35,371 nt of DNA from Fidelibacterota bacterium. Lineage in GTDB: Bacteria; Fidelibacterota; Marinisomatia; Marinisomatales; SCKK01. A program made the translations under genes and the position numbers. Where the stretch lies: assembly GCA_022562455.1 (NCBI GenBank), contig JADFPG010000010.1, forward strand, positions 1 through 35,371. The letters are read 5' to 3'. The notes under the pieces were generated by a model. That model did not search any database. It saw only the letters and a list, made by a program, of their open reading frames with translations, and was not told where the DNA came from. Positions 16,750 to 26,319 of the stretch are shown one piece after another (position 1 is the first letter of the stretch; every line of letters begins with the position of its first letter).

Positions 16750-17226
16750 ATGAAATTACTAAAAGCAAAAATTATTGTGGTGTATGTTTTAATTGGGACA
16801 AGCATTGCCATTGGTCAATTTAAGTCACAACTTCAAAAAAACAGCACTTCCTATCCAACCTTAGGACAGCAGGCAGAACCATTCGTTTCCTTATTTGATC
16901 CCAGTCGTCTTTTGATAAGTCATGGATTTTCGCTGAGTATCGCTTCTACGGGAGGGAGAACGTTGAGCACCTCTGTTTATTCTAACAAGATACAGTATCT
17001 CCTTTCTGAAAATTTGTCGCTCAATACTCGATTTGATTTTGTACAACCCACTTACTCATCTTTCCAACCCGGGAAAAATGGGTTCGATAGCCAAATATTA
17101 TATGGAGCAGAATTACAGTACCGCCCCTCACAAAATTTCATTTTTAATATCAGTTTCGATAATTACCCATCACTGTATTATCGACCGGTATCAAGGTTTT
17201 CACCTTATCTGAGAACTACCCAATAA
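16750..17226 (+). CDS. Predicted exported beta-rich protein of unknown function
   Basis: A 158-residue protein that I do not recognise. It has a clear signal peptide (basic MKLLKAK, hydrophobic IIVVYVLIGTSIAIG, cleavage probably near the following QF). The mature part is rich in alternating polar and aromatic residues (SLNTRFDFVQPTYSSF, LYGAELQYRPSQNFIFNISF), a pattern common in small outer-membrane or periplasmic beta proteins. It starts 2 bp after the GlmU-like gene and ends 7 bp before the LytR_C protein, so it belongs to the same transcription unit and may have an envelope role. Confidence 0.6.
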   Translation: MKLLKAKIIVVYVLIGTSIAIGQFKSQLQKNSTSYPTLGQQAEPFVSLFDPSRLLISHGFSLSIASTGGRTLSTSVYSNKIQYLLSENLSLNTRFDFVQPTYSSFQPGKNGFDSQILYGAELQYRPSQNFIFNISFDNYPSLYYRPVSRFSPYLRTTQ

Positions 17227-17233
17227 CTTCTGA

Positions 17234-17809
17234 ATGACAATAAGGGAACCCGGTTTCATATCGACTGCACAAAAAAGCAGCCGATCCTGGTTACGAAAAA
17301 GGAAAAATGGTTTTCAGCGTTTTTTTACAAATGTTTTTATTGGTGTTCTCTCCCTTATCTGTTTGGCATTTTTAGTCTCCATTTTTCAGAAATATTGGAG
17401 AGGCGGTGATGCTATCGCTGGCAATAACCTGGACATTTCTCCCCCCAAACTAATAGTGGAATATTATGCAGATTCCCCTATGAGCTCGATTGAGGTAGAA
17501 GTTTTAAATGGTGTTGGTATTAAAGGCGCCGCACATCAATTCACAGATTTTCTCAGGTTCCATCAAGTGGATGTGGTGAATGCAGACAATGCGGATCATT
17601 ACGATTATGAAACTACTATCATCATTCAGAGAAATCAGTTTATCGAAAGCTCCTATAGAATTGCCGAACTTCTTCAAATTCCAAAAAGTGATACAGTCCG
17701 CATCCGAATTGAACCTGATTTATCCCTCTCGGCAGATGTAACAGTGATCCTTGGCAAAGATTATAAAAAAATAAGACCATTTTTAGCCTATCTGAAAACT
17801 CAACCTTAA
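17234..17809 (+). CDS. Membrane-anchored LytR_C-domain protein
   Basis: A 191-residue protein. A basic N-terminus (KSSRSWLRKRKNGFQ) precedes a single transmembrane helix (about residues 36-55, VFIGVLSLICLAFLVSIF). An extracytoplasmic domain (about 85-190) begins with IEVEVLNGVGIKGAAHQFTD, typical of the LytR C-terminal domain, and has the YDYETTIII and VTVILGKDY strands. The enzymatic LytR-CpsA-Psr domain is absent; only the accessory domain is present. Function is unknown. In many genomes such genes neighbour rsfS, which follows here after one base. Confidence 0.72.
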   Translation: MTIREPGFISTAQKSSRSWLRKRKNGFQRFFTNVFIGVLSLICLAFLVSIFQKYWRGGDAIAGNNLDISPPKLIVEYYADSPMSSIEVEVLNGVGIKGAAHQFTDFLRFHQVDVVNADNADHYDYETTIIIQRNQFIESSYRIAELLQIPKSDTVRIRIEPDLSLSADVTVILGKDYKKIRPFLAYLKTQP

Positions 17810-17810
17810 T

Positions 17811-18218
17811 TTGACATCACCTAAAAAGCGTTCCCTTAAAAATCCTTCCGAACTTCTCGCCAGAAAAATCGTCGAACTGGCTGCCTCAAAGAAAGCTGAA
17901 GAAATAACATTACTTGATTTACACAAACTGACCAGCATCACAGATTTTTTTATCATTTGCACAGGGAATTCCGACGTTCAAGTCAAAGCGATTTCCGATG
18001 CCATCGTCGAGGGTATGAAATCTGAGGTAAAACCATGGCATATTGAAGGAAGAGAAAACTTGCGATGGGTACTACTGGATTTCGTGGACGTAGTAGTACA
18101 TATATTTCATCGGGAAGAAAGGGATTTTTACCAACTGGAAAGACTTTGGGCTGATGCCCCTATGGAAGTCATAGAATCGGAAGATACACCTGTTTCTGCT
18201 ACTTCCATTAGTGAATAG
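17811..18218 (+). CDS. rsfS: Ribosomal silencing factor RsfS
   Basis: A 135-residue protein. The family core is visible: LLDLHKLTSITDFFIICTGNSDVQVKAI, then GRENLRWVLLDFVDVVVHIFHREERDFYQLERLW, matching the RsfS/Iojap domain. It binds ribosomal protein uL14 on the 50S subunit and blocks joining with 30S when nutrients are low. The predicted start is TTG at 17811, one base after the previous stop; no ATG is better placed. About 20 extra basic residues precede the domain. The C-terminal 20 residues are Ser/Thr-rich and variable. Confidence 0.92.
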   Translation: MTSPKKRSLKNPSELLARKIVELAASKKAEEITLLDLHKLTSITDFFIICTGNSDVQVKAISDAIVEGMKSEVKPWHIEGRENLRWVLLDFVDVVVHIFHREERDFYQLERLWADAPMEVIESEDTPVSATSISE

Positions 18219-18256
18219 AACTATCCTGTACCAATAAGATTTCCTTAAATTTGGGT

Positions 18257-19900
18257 ATGTCAATTTTAGACCTAAAAACTCAATTGATTGAAGGAATAGC
18301 TGTCTCCTTAAAGTCACTTGACCTACCACAGGACAACCTCCATTTAGAAAGACCTAAGTCTCAAGAGTTCGGTGATTTTTCATGTAACGCCGCACTCATC
18401 CTCGCGAAAAAGGCAAAATTAACACCATTAAGGCTCGCACAAAAAATCATACAAAACCTGGATATCTTAAAAACTGTGGTTGATGAAATCTCTGTAACAC
18501 CCCCAGGTTTCATCAACTTTACCCTCAGCAAGGATTTCTTAAGAAGTGAGGTACGCCATATTCTGCAGGTAGGAGAAGCATATGGTCAAACATCTCATGG
18601 AAAGGGGAAAAGTGCGCTTGTAGAATTTGTCAGTGCAAACCCTACCGGACCCCTCACCGTGGGACATGGTCGTCAGGCTGTCTTAGGAGATATCGTCTCC
18701 CGTATATTAGAGTGGCATGGATATGACGTTACCCGGGAATACTATTTTAACAACGCCGGCAGACAGATACGCTTACTTGCAGAATCTGTTTATGCCAGAT
18801 ATATGGGGTTGTTGGGTGAAACAATGGCAATCCCTGAAGGTGGGTACGAAGGTAATTACATTACAGAAATTGCAGAAAATATTTACAACGAACACGGCTC
18901 CATATATAAAAAGAAGGCTGATAACCCCATTTTTAAAAACACCGCAGTCCAGGTTATCTTTAATGATATTAAATCTACGTTATCCAACCTGGGGATCAAA
19001 TTTGATGAGTTTGTGAATGAGAAATCGTTCTACGAAAATAATCGTATCAACTCTATCATTGATAGACTGCGGGAACAAGACCTGGTTTTTGATGAGGATG
19101 GGGCAACCTGGTTCGCCACAACCAAACTCGGCAAGGAGAAAAATACCGTTCTCATCAAGAGTAGTGGTGAACCTACTTATCGCCTGCCTGACATCGCCTA
19201 CCATGAATATAAAATGGAACGGAACTTCGATCTCCTAGTCGACATTTTTGGCGCTGATCACAAAGACACCTATCCTGATGTATTATCCGCCTTAAAAAGT
19301 CTTGGGTACAATACAGATATTATTCGGGTTCTCATCCATCAATTTGTCACATTGAAAAAGGGGGGTGAAAAGGTAAAGATGTCAACGCGGAAAGCGACTT
19401 ATGTAACCCTGGAAGATCTCATTGACAAGGTAGGAACAGACGTGGTACGATATTTCTTCATCATGCGAAACATGAAAAGCCACCTCAATTTCGATATGAC
19501 TCTTGCCGTCAAAGAATCTGATGAGAATCCTGTCTTCTACCTTCAATATGCCCACGCAAGAATCTGCAATATTATCAAATACGCAGATGCCATGGGTATT
19601 CCTTATACTCAAGAGTCAGATCTTCGTTTGATATCACATCCTTCTGAATTTGAGTTGATAAGAGAATTGATTAGATTCCCGGAAGTGATGAAAAGCGCCC
19701 TGGAGTGTTTGGAGCCTCAAGTTATTACCAACTATCTACAAGCGTTAGCCACAAAATTTCACAAATTTTATACAGAATGCCGTGTGGTGACTGAGGACAA
19801 AAAGCTCAGTCAGGCAAGGCTTGTCCTCATTACAGCCGTAAAGTATGTCCTGGCAAACGGTTTAAGTGTTTTAGGAATAAGCCAGCCGGAAAGAATGTGA
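18257..19900 (+). CDS. argS: Arginyl-tRNA synthetase
   Basis: A 547-residue class I aminoacyl-tRNA synthetase that charges tRNA-Arg. The N-terminal Add1 domain (about 1-110) is followed by VEFVSANPTGPLTVGHGRQ (HIGH equivalent), the catalytic Rossmann fold (DIFGADHKDTY), the KMSTRK signature loop, and the alpha-helical DALR anticodon-binding domain ending in ANGLSVLGISQPERM, the usual C-terminus. I chose the ATG at 18257; the TTG two codons earlier is less likely. No Shine-Dalgarno site is visible. The stop codon overlaps the start region of the next ORF. Confidence 0.96.
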   Translation: MSILDLKTQLIEGIAVSLKSLDLPQDNLHLERPKSQEFGDFSCNAALILAKKAKLTPLRLAQKIIQNLDILKTVVDEISVTPPGFINFTLSKDFLRSEVRHILQVGEAYGQTSHGKGKSALVEFVSANPTGPLTVGHGRQAVLGDIVSRILEWHGYDVTREYYFNNAGRQIRLLAESVYARYMGLLGETMAIPEGGYEGNYITEIAENIYNEHGSIYKKKADNPIFKNTAVQVIFNDIKSTLSNLGIKFDEFVNEKSFYENNRINSIIDRLREQDLVFDEDGATWFATTKLGKEKNTVLIKSSGEPTYRLPDIAYHEYKMERNFDLLVDIFGADHKDTYPDVLSALKSLGYNTDIIRVLIHQFVTLKKGGEKVKMSTRKATYVTLEDLIDKVGTDVVRYFFIMRNMKSHLNFDMTLAVKESDENPVFYLQYAHARICNIIKYADAMGIPYTQESDLRLISHPSEFELIRELIRFPEVMKSALECLEPQVITNYLQALATKFHKFYTECRVVTEDKKLSQARLVLITAVKYVLANGLSVLGISQPERM

Positions 19901-20310
19901 TAAATGTTATGAACTCCTTGCTTGAATATATTATTCTTTGTAATGCCTTAGTTACTTGTAGGCAAATAAAGAGCCAATCCCGAAGTTTCGGAAAAACCCA
20001 AATCGGAGCGCAGCGCCCACCTGCCGGACGAGCAGGCACACGGAGTGTCGGGAGAAGAAAAGAAATCCTGACCGAACTGCGTTCCATTTCTGATGAATAT
20101 TTAGGTGGTGTTATCCAAGATACTATTGATCGTAAAGAGCTCGATCCGGGTTTGAATTTGTCCCAGTCCGTGTTTTTCTTGGATAGTATATTGAATCGAT
20201 TTCTGAAAGATTATCATGAAGCCATGAGTTCTGAAGATAGGGGTCACTTTAACCATAACGATTGGGTGAAAGGAATTACACAGTTTTTCTCCAAAGGTTT
20301 AGGGACCTGA
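19897..20310 (+). CDS. TetR C-terminal-like ORF with an in-frame palindromic repeat (possible remnant)
   Basis: A 137-residue ORF starting at GTG 19897 (overlapping the argS stop) or ATG 19909. The last 85 residues (KEILTELRSISDEYLGGVIQ, then LNLSQSVFFLDSILNRFLKD) look like the ligand-binding C-terminal part of a TetR-family regulator. The N-terminal helix-turn-helix is missing: residues 1-27 are not HTH-like, and residues 28-52 (QSRSFGKTQIGAQRPPAGRA and following) are encoded by a GC-rich palindromic repeat of the TCCCGAA family. It is therefore either a decayed regulator kept open by chance, or a small protein that has absorbed a repeat. It starts within the argS stop and ends 1 bp before ubiE, so it is co-transcribed with the menaquinone genes. 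Confidence 0.5.
   Translation: MINVMNSLLEYIILCNALVTCRQIKSQSRSFGKTQIGAQRPPAGRAGTRSVGRRKEILTELRSISDEYLGGVIQDTIDRKELDPGLNLSQSVFFLDSILNRFLKDYHEAMSSEDRGHFNHNDWVKGITQFFSKGLGT
19978..20053. repeat. GC-rich palindromic repeat inside a coding frame
   Basis: The segment opens with TCCCGAAGTTTCGGA (CCGAA-GT-TTCGG core, 19980-19991) and contains GCGCAGCGC and the inverted pair CCTGC / GCAGG around CGGACGA (20020-20036). It ends in GTCGGGAG. Its composition is much more GC-rich than the surrounding frame. Related palindromes at 4381 and 12443 lie outside genes. Here the frame passes through without a stop. Confidence 0.6.
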
Positions 20311-20311
20311 A

Positions 20312-21043
20312 ATGAATAAATATCCATCTGTAAACCGGATGACCGATGACCAGAGAATCGGAATTGTCCGGGATATTTTTGCCACAATAACAGGCCGGTA
20401 CGATTTCTTAAACCGCCTTTTATCCGGCCGCCGGGATGTGGCTTGGCGAAAACGGACAGTGAGTGAAATGAATTTCTTCAATACCCACCGTTTTCTGGAC
20501 GTAGCCACGGGTACGGGTGATCTGGCTCTGGACTGTGCACGAACGTATCCTGAGGTACAGGTCTCAGGGATTGATTTTGTGCCGGAAATGGTGAGTTTCG
20601 GACAAGGAAAAGTGTCTGCCGAACAATTGAAGGACCGGGTAGACCTTCAGGTTGGAGATGGCACTGATATTAAACATGCGAATAATTCCTTCGATGTGAG
20701 CGCTATAGCTTTCGGCATCAGAAATATCCCTGATAAAGAAAAAGCCCTATCGGAAATGATGCGTGTCGTTGTTCCCGGTGGTCAGGTAATGGTGTTGGAA
20801 TTGACCACGCCTGAACCAGGTTTCTGGCGATCAACATACAGCTTTTATTTGTCGGGATTATTACCAAAACTGACACGATTATTTACCAAAAACTCAGTGG
20901 CCTATAATTATCTTGCGGATTCAATCATGAACTTTCCCACACGACGGGAATTTTTGGAATTGATGACAGCCGTGGGGTTGAAAGAAGGGAGGGCCATTCC
21001 ACTGACATTCGGGGTATGCACGTTGTATATAGGGATTAAATAG
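20312..21043 (+). CDS. ubiE: Demethylmenaquinone methyltransferase (UbiE/MenG)
   Basis: A 243-residue class I SAM-dependent methyltransferase. RYDFLNRLLSGRRDVAWRK is the family N-terminal signature; motif I is DVATGTGDLAL, followed by GIDFVPEMV, then AFGIRNIPDKEKALSEMMRV and GGQVMVLE. It performs the last step of menaquinone synthesis, C-methylation of demethylmenaquinone at the membrane surface. It starts 1 bp after the TetR-like ORF and 16 bp before the thioesterase gene, opening the men gene series. Confidence 0.94.
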   Translation: MNKYPSVNRMTDDQRIGIVRDIFATITGRYDFLNRLLSGRRDVAWRKRTVSEMNFFNTHRFLDVATGTGDLALDCARTYPEVQVSGIDFVPEMVSFGQGKVSAEQLKDRVDLQVGDGTDIKHANNSFDVSAIAFGIRNIPDKEKALSEMMRVVVPGGQVMVLELTTPEPGFWRSTYSFYLSGLLPKLTRLFTKNSVAYNYLADSIMNFPTRREFLELMTAVGLKEGRAIPLTFGVCTLYIGIK

Positions 21044-21059
21044 ATATTAAAGGTATACT

Positions 21060-21500
21060 ATGGAAAAAAATGAAATACTGAATAGAATCAACACTGGTTC
21101 TGCCAATTCGATGGTGAGCCACCTGGGTATTGAAATCACCGACATTGGAGAAGATTTTGTGACTGGGAAAATGCCAGTAGATGAACGCACAAAACATCCT
21201 TTGGATCGTCTGCATGGTGGTGCTTCAGTGGCTTTTGCTGAAACACTGGGCAGTATTGCTGCCAGTATGCAGGTGAATTTTCCCAAAGAGATTGTTGTTG
21301 GTTTGGAGATTAATGCCAATCACGTGAAAAGTGTCAGAAACGGATGGGTCTATGGAACGGCCAAACCGGTTCATATCGGCAAGCGTACTCAAGTTTGGGA
21401 TATTCGCATTACAAATGCAGAGGATGAACTGGTATGCACAAGCCGTTTGACGGTATCAGTGGTAAAGAAAAACATAGGTCAAAAACACCAGAACGCATAA
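21060..21500 (+). CDS. menI: Hotdog-fold thioesterase, probable DHNA-CoA hydrolase (MenI)
   Basis: A 146-residue hotdog-fold protein of the PaaI/YdiI type. The active-site region LHGGASVAFAETLGS carries the conserved His-Gly-Gly (H52) and the catalytic Glu (E61). The position between ubiE and menF suggests that it hydrolyses 1,4-dihydroxy-2-naphthoyl-CoA, the step between MenB and MenA. The family also includes phenylacetyl-CoA and other acyl-CoA thioesterases, so the MenI assignment rests on context. Confidence 0.8.
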   Translation: MEKNEILNRINTGSANSMVSHLGIEITDIGEDFVTGKMPVDERTKHPLDRLHGGASVAFAETLGSIAASMQVNFPKEIVVGLEINANHVKSVRNGWVYGTAKPVHIGKRTQVWDIRITNAEDELVCTSRLTVSVVKKNIGQKHQNA

Positions 21501-21521
21501 AAAGGCAATCATCAAAGATTC

Positions 21522-22715
21522 ATGATTACTGAAAGTAAAACTGGAAAAATTGTAGCACTCCGTGATTTGTGGAAGGCCGCAATCAAGGTAAATGCATCAG
21601 TCGCTATGTGGAGATTACCTGCCAGCAGTTCTGTTCACTTTTTGGTGGATTTTTCAAATACACCCGCCAAAGGTCGGTTGAATCTGCAAACCAAGGAGCC
21701 GGGTTTCGCTGTGAGCCCTTTTTTAAGTCCCGAGGACAACGAATCAATTTATCTAAAGGCGGATTTGCATATGACATTTGTTGGCAGCGGGGATAAAATC
21801 GAAGAATCTCAAAATGTGCCTGCATCCTTTTGGTCAATAGTAAATGGTCAGAAGGAGAGTGCCTCAATACCCTACCATTTAAACATTCGTCCTGATACGA
21901 AAATATCCGGCGAAAAAGACCATTTCATCCGCATGGTAAAAAACGGTATTAGAGCTATTGAGTGTGGTGAGTTTGCTAAAGTTGTGATGGCTCGAACCTT
22001 GGATGAACCTCTGATAAAGAATTTTGATATAGTGGACCAATTTTGCCGCTTGGAAAAAGCCCATCCTGCCGCTTTTATCAACCTGGTGTCGATTCCCGGC
22101 CGGGGGACCTGGATAGGGGCCAGTCCGGAATTACTCGTGGAAACTCTTGGGAACCGGAACTTTCGAACAGTTTCCCTGGCTGGAACCCAGCCTTTTCCGG
22201 AAGATGGGGACTTGAAGGACGCAGCCTGGAACCAAAAGGAAATTGAAGAACAAGCTATGGTAAGCCGTTACGTAATTGAACAGTTCAAGACCATTCGTCT
22301 ACGGGAATTTGAGGAGTCTGGACCACGAACCGTACGGGCAGGGTCCATGATCCACTTGAAAACGGAATACATGGTGGATATGGAGAATACAAACTTTCCG
22401 GAATTGGGGACTGTGATGCTGCATCTACTGCATCCCACATCTTCTGTTTGCGGGATGCCCAAGTTTCCAGCCCTGCAGTTTATTGTAGCCAATGAACATC
22501 TGAACCGGGAATTCTACAGTGGTTTTTTGGGGCCGGTAAATATTAACGGCAATACCCAACTTTACGTGAATTTGCGCTGCATGCAGATCTTGCGGACCCG
22601 GGCAGTCATGTATGCCGGTGCCGGAATAACCCATGATTCGGACCCGGAAAAGGAATGGGATGAAACTGCTTTAAAGTGCCAAACTCTATTAGATGTTATG
22701 AATAGGGATTCATAA
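21522..22715 (+). CDS. menF: Isochorismate synthase MenF
   Basis: A 397-residue chorismate-utilising enzyme. The N-terminal 130 residues are variable. The catalytic half has ECGEFAKVVMARTLD, GRGTWIGASPELLVE, SLAGTQPF, KEIEEQAMV, LHPTSSVCGMP, REFYSGFLGPV and YAGAGI, the conserved MST-family set that holds magnesium and isomerises chorismate to isochorismate. It starts 21 bp after menI and is followed by menD after 62 bp. Standalone entC-type enzymes are similar, but the operon supports MenF. Confidence 0.93.
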   Translation: MITESKTGKIVALRDLWKAAIKVNASVAMWRLPASSSVHFLVDFSNTPAKGRLNLQTKEPGFAVSPFLSPEDNESIYLKADLHMTFVGSGDKIEESQNVPASFWSIVNGQKESASIPYHLNIRPDTKISGEKDHFIRMVKNGIRAIECGEFAKVVMARTLDEPLIKNFDIVDQFCRLEKAHPAAFINLVSIPGRGTWIGASPELLVETLGNRNFRTVSLAGTQPFPEDGDLKDAAWNQKEIEEQAMVSRYVIEQFKTIRLREFEESGPRTVRAGSMIHLKTEYMVDMENTNFPELGTVMLHLLHPTSSVCGMPKFPALQFIVANEHLNREFYSGFLGPVNINGNTQLYVNLRCMQILRTRAVMYAGAGITHDSDPEKEWDETALKCQTLLDVMNRDS

Positions 22716-22777
22716 GCTACAAAGAGATCACGGATATTTTTTTATTCTTAATGAACGCTTTGTTCTCTGTTTAATAA

Positions 22778-24478
22778 ATGGATACGATAGTTAAACAAAA
22801 TACCCAGCATATTTATGATTTGGTGGAACTTTGTGCCCGGAAGGGGGTACGGAATGCTGTCCTGTCCCCCGGATCACGGTGTGCACCGCTTATAATCGGA
22901 TTTAGCAAACATCCGGATATTAAAACCATTTCGGTAACGGATGAAAGATCCGCAGGATTTGTGGGATTGGGAATCGCCCAGCAGTCGGGTGAACCAGTTG
23001 TGCTAGTATGCACATCTGGAACAGCGGCCCAGAATTTTGCTCCGGCAGTGACGGAGGCATTTTACCAAAATGTACCCTTAATTGTTCTCACTGCCGATAG
23101 ACCGGCCGAATGGATTGACCAGTGGGACGGCCAGACTATTCATCAACAGAATCTTTTTGGAGATCATATTAAGGGAAGCTTCAATTTCCCAGCAGATTTG
23201 GATCAACCCGAAAACCAGCTTCAGGTCCAAAAAATGGGCAACCAAGCATTAAATCTGGCTTTAACGCCGGCCCGGGGACCGATCCACGTGAACCTCCCAA
23301 TTCGGGAACCTTTTTATCCTGAGAATCCTGATGATGTACATTTTAATTCGGGTGTAAGTGTTAATGCTAAGATAAATAACAATAATAGTGCGGACGATGA
23401 AATATGGCTGGAAATTGAGCAGGAGGCCAAACAATTTCAGAATGTATTGATTATAGGTGGTCAAAACAGACTGGATCCCGAACTAAATGAACATTTAGTT
23501 CAATTGAATGTGCCGATAGTCGGTGATGTAATCAGTAATCTGCATGGAGTCAAGGAAGTGACCAGGGGAGCCGATTTCATATTTAATAACGCTGGGATTG
23601 AACTAAAACCAGATCTACTTATTACTATCGGTCGGTCGGTCATTTCAAAAAACCTGAAACTATTTCTACGAAAAAACAAGCCTAAGACCCACTGGCATAT
23701 TGGCCTTGGAATGGTGGGGGATCCCTTTCGGAGTCTCTCAAAAATAATTAAAATGAATCCCTTGGATTTCTTCAAGGGGTTCTTGAAAAGAAATATTTCT
23801 TTCCAAACGAAGGAAGAGTATAAAACATTACTCCTGGGATATGACCAAGTAGCAAAAACATCCATTCAATCCCAGTTGGATGATTTTGAGGCTTTTAATG
23901 AATTTTTAGCCGTTGCCAAAGTGATGAAGTGTTTACCCCAAGAAAGTGTATTACATCTGGGTAACAGTATGCCCGTTCGCATCGCCAATTTTATTGGATT
24001 GGATAAACACCATGTTGAAGTATGGTCCAATCGGGGCACCTCAGGTATTGACGGAACTTTGAGTACGGCTGTAGGCCACGCCCTGGCCGATCAAGAACGA
24101 AATCACACCTTGATTACCGGAGACCTGGCCTTTTTTTATGACCGTAACGGTTTATGGCTGAATCGGGCTCTACCCACCAATTTACGGGTTATAATTTTAA
24201 ACAACGATGGTGGAGGCATATTCAATATGATTCCCGGACCGAATGAGCAGGAGGGTTTAACGGAACTTTTCACGACACCCCACGGCCGTACTGCTGAATT
24301 GACTGCCCGAGAATTTGGATTAGACTACCAGACGGCGTCATCCAGTGAGGAATTAGAACAGGCTTTGGATAGATTTTCTCATGGTATCTTAGAAATTTTT
24401 ACGGACATGAATACCAATACAGCATTTTTTAAGAAATTGACCACAGAGAGCATAAGGGGAAAAGGGGAATTATTGTAA
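22778..24478 (+). CDS. menD: SEPHCHC synthase MenD
   Basis: A 566-residue thiamine-diphosphate enzyme. The PYR-domain start has [20 protein letters not shown] and the catalytic-type glutamate region [37 protein letters not shown] is a MenD signature. The C-terminal ThDP/metal motif is [13 protein letters not shown]...NNDGGGIF. It condenses isochorismate with 2-oxoglutarate. Length and domain order (PYR, central, PP) are normal. Confidence 0.96.
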   Translation: MDTIVKQNTQHIYDLVELCARKGVRNAVLSPGSRCAPLIIGFSKHPDIKTISVTDERSAGFVGLGIAQQSGEPVVLVCTSGTAAQNFAPAVTEAFYQNVPLIVLTADRPAEWIDQWDGQTIHQQNLFGDHIKGSFNFPADLDQPENQLQVQKMGNQALNLALTPARGPIHVNLPIREPFYPENPDDVHFNSGVSVNAKINNNNSADDEIWLEIEQEAKQFQNVLIIGGQNRLDPELNEHLVQLNVPIVGDVISNLHGVKEVTRGADFIFNNAGIELKPDLLITIGRSVISKNLKLFLRKNKPKTHWHIGLGMVGDPFRSLSKIIKMNPLDFFKGFLKRNISFQTKEEYKTLLLGYDQVAKTSIQSQLDDFEAFNEFLAVAKVMKCLPQESVLHLGNSMPVRIANFIGLDKHHVEVWSNRGTSGIDGTLSTAVGHALADQERNHTLITGDLAFFYDRNGLWLNRALPTNLRVIILNNDGGGIFNMIPGPNEQEGLTELFTTPHGRTAELTAREFGLDYQTASSSEELEQALDRFSHGILEIFTDMNTNTAFFKKLTTESIRGKGELL

Positions 24479-24515
24479 TTCTCTGTGTACTCTGCGGCAA
24501 AAAAAGGACATAGCT

Positions 24516-25340
24516 ATGAAATGGAAATACAACTGGAAGCCAATTAAGAAATATGACGAAATCAAATTTGATATTTTTGATGGAATAGGCAAGATCAGTA
24601 TAAACCGGCCGGAAGTGCATAATGCCTTCACACCTCATACGGTGGAAGAAATGATCGATGCAATGAACCACTGCCGGAACGATGAATCCATCAAGGTCAT
24701 TGTCTTTTCCGGTGAAGGCGGTAAAGCTTTTTGCAGCGGCGGGGATCAGGGTGTGCGCGGACATGGGGGTTATGTAGGCAAGGATGAAGTCCCCCGTCTT
24801 AATGTCCTGGATTTACAAAAGCAGATCAGATCAATTCCAAAAGTGGTAATTGCTGCTGTGGCAGGTTGGGCCATTGGCGGTGGTCATGTATTGCACGTGG
24901 TCTGCGACCTCACCATAGCCGCTGATAATGCGCGCTTTGGGCAAACAGGTCCAAAGGTGGGTTCCTTCGATGGAGGTTTCGGGGCATCCTACTTGGCCCG
25001 AATCGTTGGTCAGAAAAAAGCCCGGGAAATCTGGTTTCTCTGTGATCAGTACGATGCCCGGGAAGCAATGGACATGGGCCTGGTGAATAAAGTAGTTCCC
25101 TTAGACAAACTGGAAGAAACCTGCGTTGAATGGGCCCAAAAAATCATGAAACATTCCCCATTAGCCATCCGGGTGTTGAAGAGTGCCTTCAATGCGGAAT
25201 TAGACGGGCAGGCAGGGATCCAGGAACTGGCGGGGAATGCTACGCTATTATATTATTTATCAGATGAAGCGAAAGAAGGGCGGGATGCGTTCGTGGAAAA
25301 AAGAGACCCCGATTTTGACAAGTTTCCAAAGTTTCCCTGA
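24516..25340 (+). CDS. menB: 1,4-dihydroxy-2-naphthoyl-CoA synthase MenB
   Basis: A 274-residue crotonase-fold enzyme that closes the second ring of o-succinylbenzoyl-CoA. [49 protein letters not shown], and the MenB-specific [20 protein letters not shown] are present, with the C-terminal [12 protein letters not shown] weak AAGGA lies about 9 bases before the ATG. It is separated from menA by 11 bp. Confidence 0.97.
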   Translation: MKWKYNWKPIKKYDEIKFDIFDGIGKISINRPEVHNAFTPHTVEEMIDAMNHCRNDESIKVIVFSGEGGKAFCSGGDQGVRGHGGYVGKDEVPRLNVLDLQKQIRSIPKVVIAAVAGWAIGGGHVLHVVCDLTIAADNARFGQTGPKVGSFDGGFGASYLARIVGQKKAREIWFLCDQYDAREAMDMGLVNKVVPLDKLEETCVEWAQKIMKHSPLAIRVLKSAFNAELDGQAGIQELAGNATLLYYLSDEAKEGRDAFVEKRDPDFDKFPKFP

Positions 25341-25351
25341 GATGAGTTGAC

Positions 25352-26248
25352 ATGATTTTTCGTCCTTGGATTCAGGCCTTCCGTCCGCGAACGCTGCCTC
25401 TGGCATTTGCCAGTATTATCACCGGTAGTGGTTTGGCTTGGGCAGAGGGAACGTTTCGATTGATGGTCTTTGTTTTAGCGCTGATTACAACCCTTTTTTT
25501 GCAAATTTTATCCAACCTGGCGAATGATTATGGTGATTTCCAGCACGGTGTAGATAATGAAGCGCGGGTGGGACCGGACCGCACCTTGCAAGCAGGATTA
25601 ATTAGCAAAGGGCAAATGGTAAAGGCCATGTGGATTATTGCTTTACTATGTTCAATTTTTGGGGTGTGGTTAATTGTAGAAGGAACTCGGGGATTAACCT
25701 GGGGGAAGTCAGGACTTTTTGCTGTTCTCGGGCTCACGGCCATGGGCGCTGCTGTAAAATATACGATGGGGAAAAATCCCTATGGCTATGCGGGACTGGG
25801 AGACGTTGCAGTATTTTTGTTCTTCGGATGGTTGGGTGTGCTGGGGACGTATTTTCTTCACAACCATTCAATTTCAATAGAACTTCTACTGCCGGCGTCA
25901 GCTATCGGGTTATTCACTACCGCTGTTCTAAATATCAATAATATGCGGGACCATAAAGCCGATGAACAATCCGGTAAACAAACCCTGGTTGTGCGCATAG
26001 GTTTAGACCGGGCGAAACGGTATCAACTTTCACTGAATACAGGAGGCGTTTTGTTGGCGATTGCTTTTATTTTTCCCAGCATCAGAATCCCCAATTACCT
26101 TTTTATGATTATAGCACCAGTATTGATAAATACATCCTTAAATATCCTGTACAGTGATGATTACGAATCCTTTGACACTTACCTGAAAAAACAAGCTATG
26201 GTCACTTTCCTGTTTTCAATTCTTTTTACAATCAGTATTAATCTGTAA
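25352..26248 (+). CDS. menA: 1,4-dihydroxy-2-naphthoate polyprenyltransferase MenA
   Basis: A 298-residue UbiA-superfamily integral membrane protein with about eight to nine hydrophobic helices. The two Asp-rich, magnesium-prenyl-diphosphate sites are NDYGDFQHGVDNE (near residue 61) and NNMRDHKADEQSGKQTLVVRIG (near 200, second NMRDxxxD). It attaches the polyprenyl tail to dihydroxynaphthoate with loss of the carboxylate. The N-terminal WIQAFRPRTLPLAFASIITG is typical of MenA. It ends 71 bp before the menC-menE fusion. Confidence 0.94.
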   Translation: MIFRPWIQAFRPRTLPLAFASIITGSGLAWAEGTFRLMVFVLALITTLFLQILSNLANDYGDFQHGVDNEARVGPDRTLQAGLISKGQMVKAMWIIALLCSIFGVWLIVEGTRGLTWGKSGLFAVLGLTAMGAAVKYTMGKNPYGYAGLGDVAVFLFFGWLGVLGTYFLHNHSISIELLLPASAIGLFTTAVLNINNMRDHKADEQSGKQTLVVRIGLDRAKRYQLSLNTGGVLLAIAFIFPSIRIPNYLFMIIAPVLINTSLNILYSDDYESFDTYLKKQAMVTFLFSILFTISINL

Positions 26249-26319
26249 TGGCACGTATGATTGGTAACCTCCCTGTTTCTCATTTTTTTAAAAGGAAAAT
26301 TTGAGGGAACGTGTAAAAC

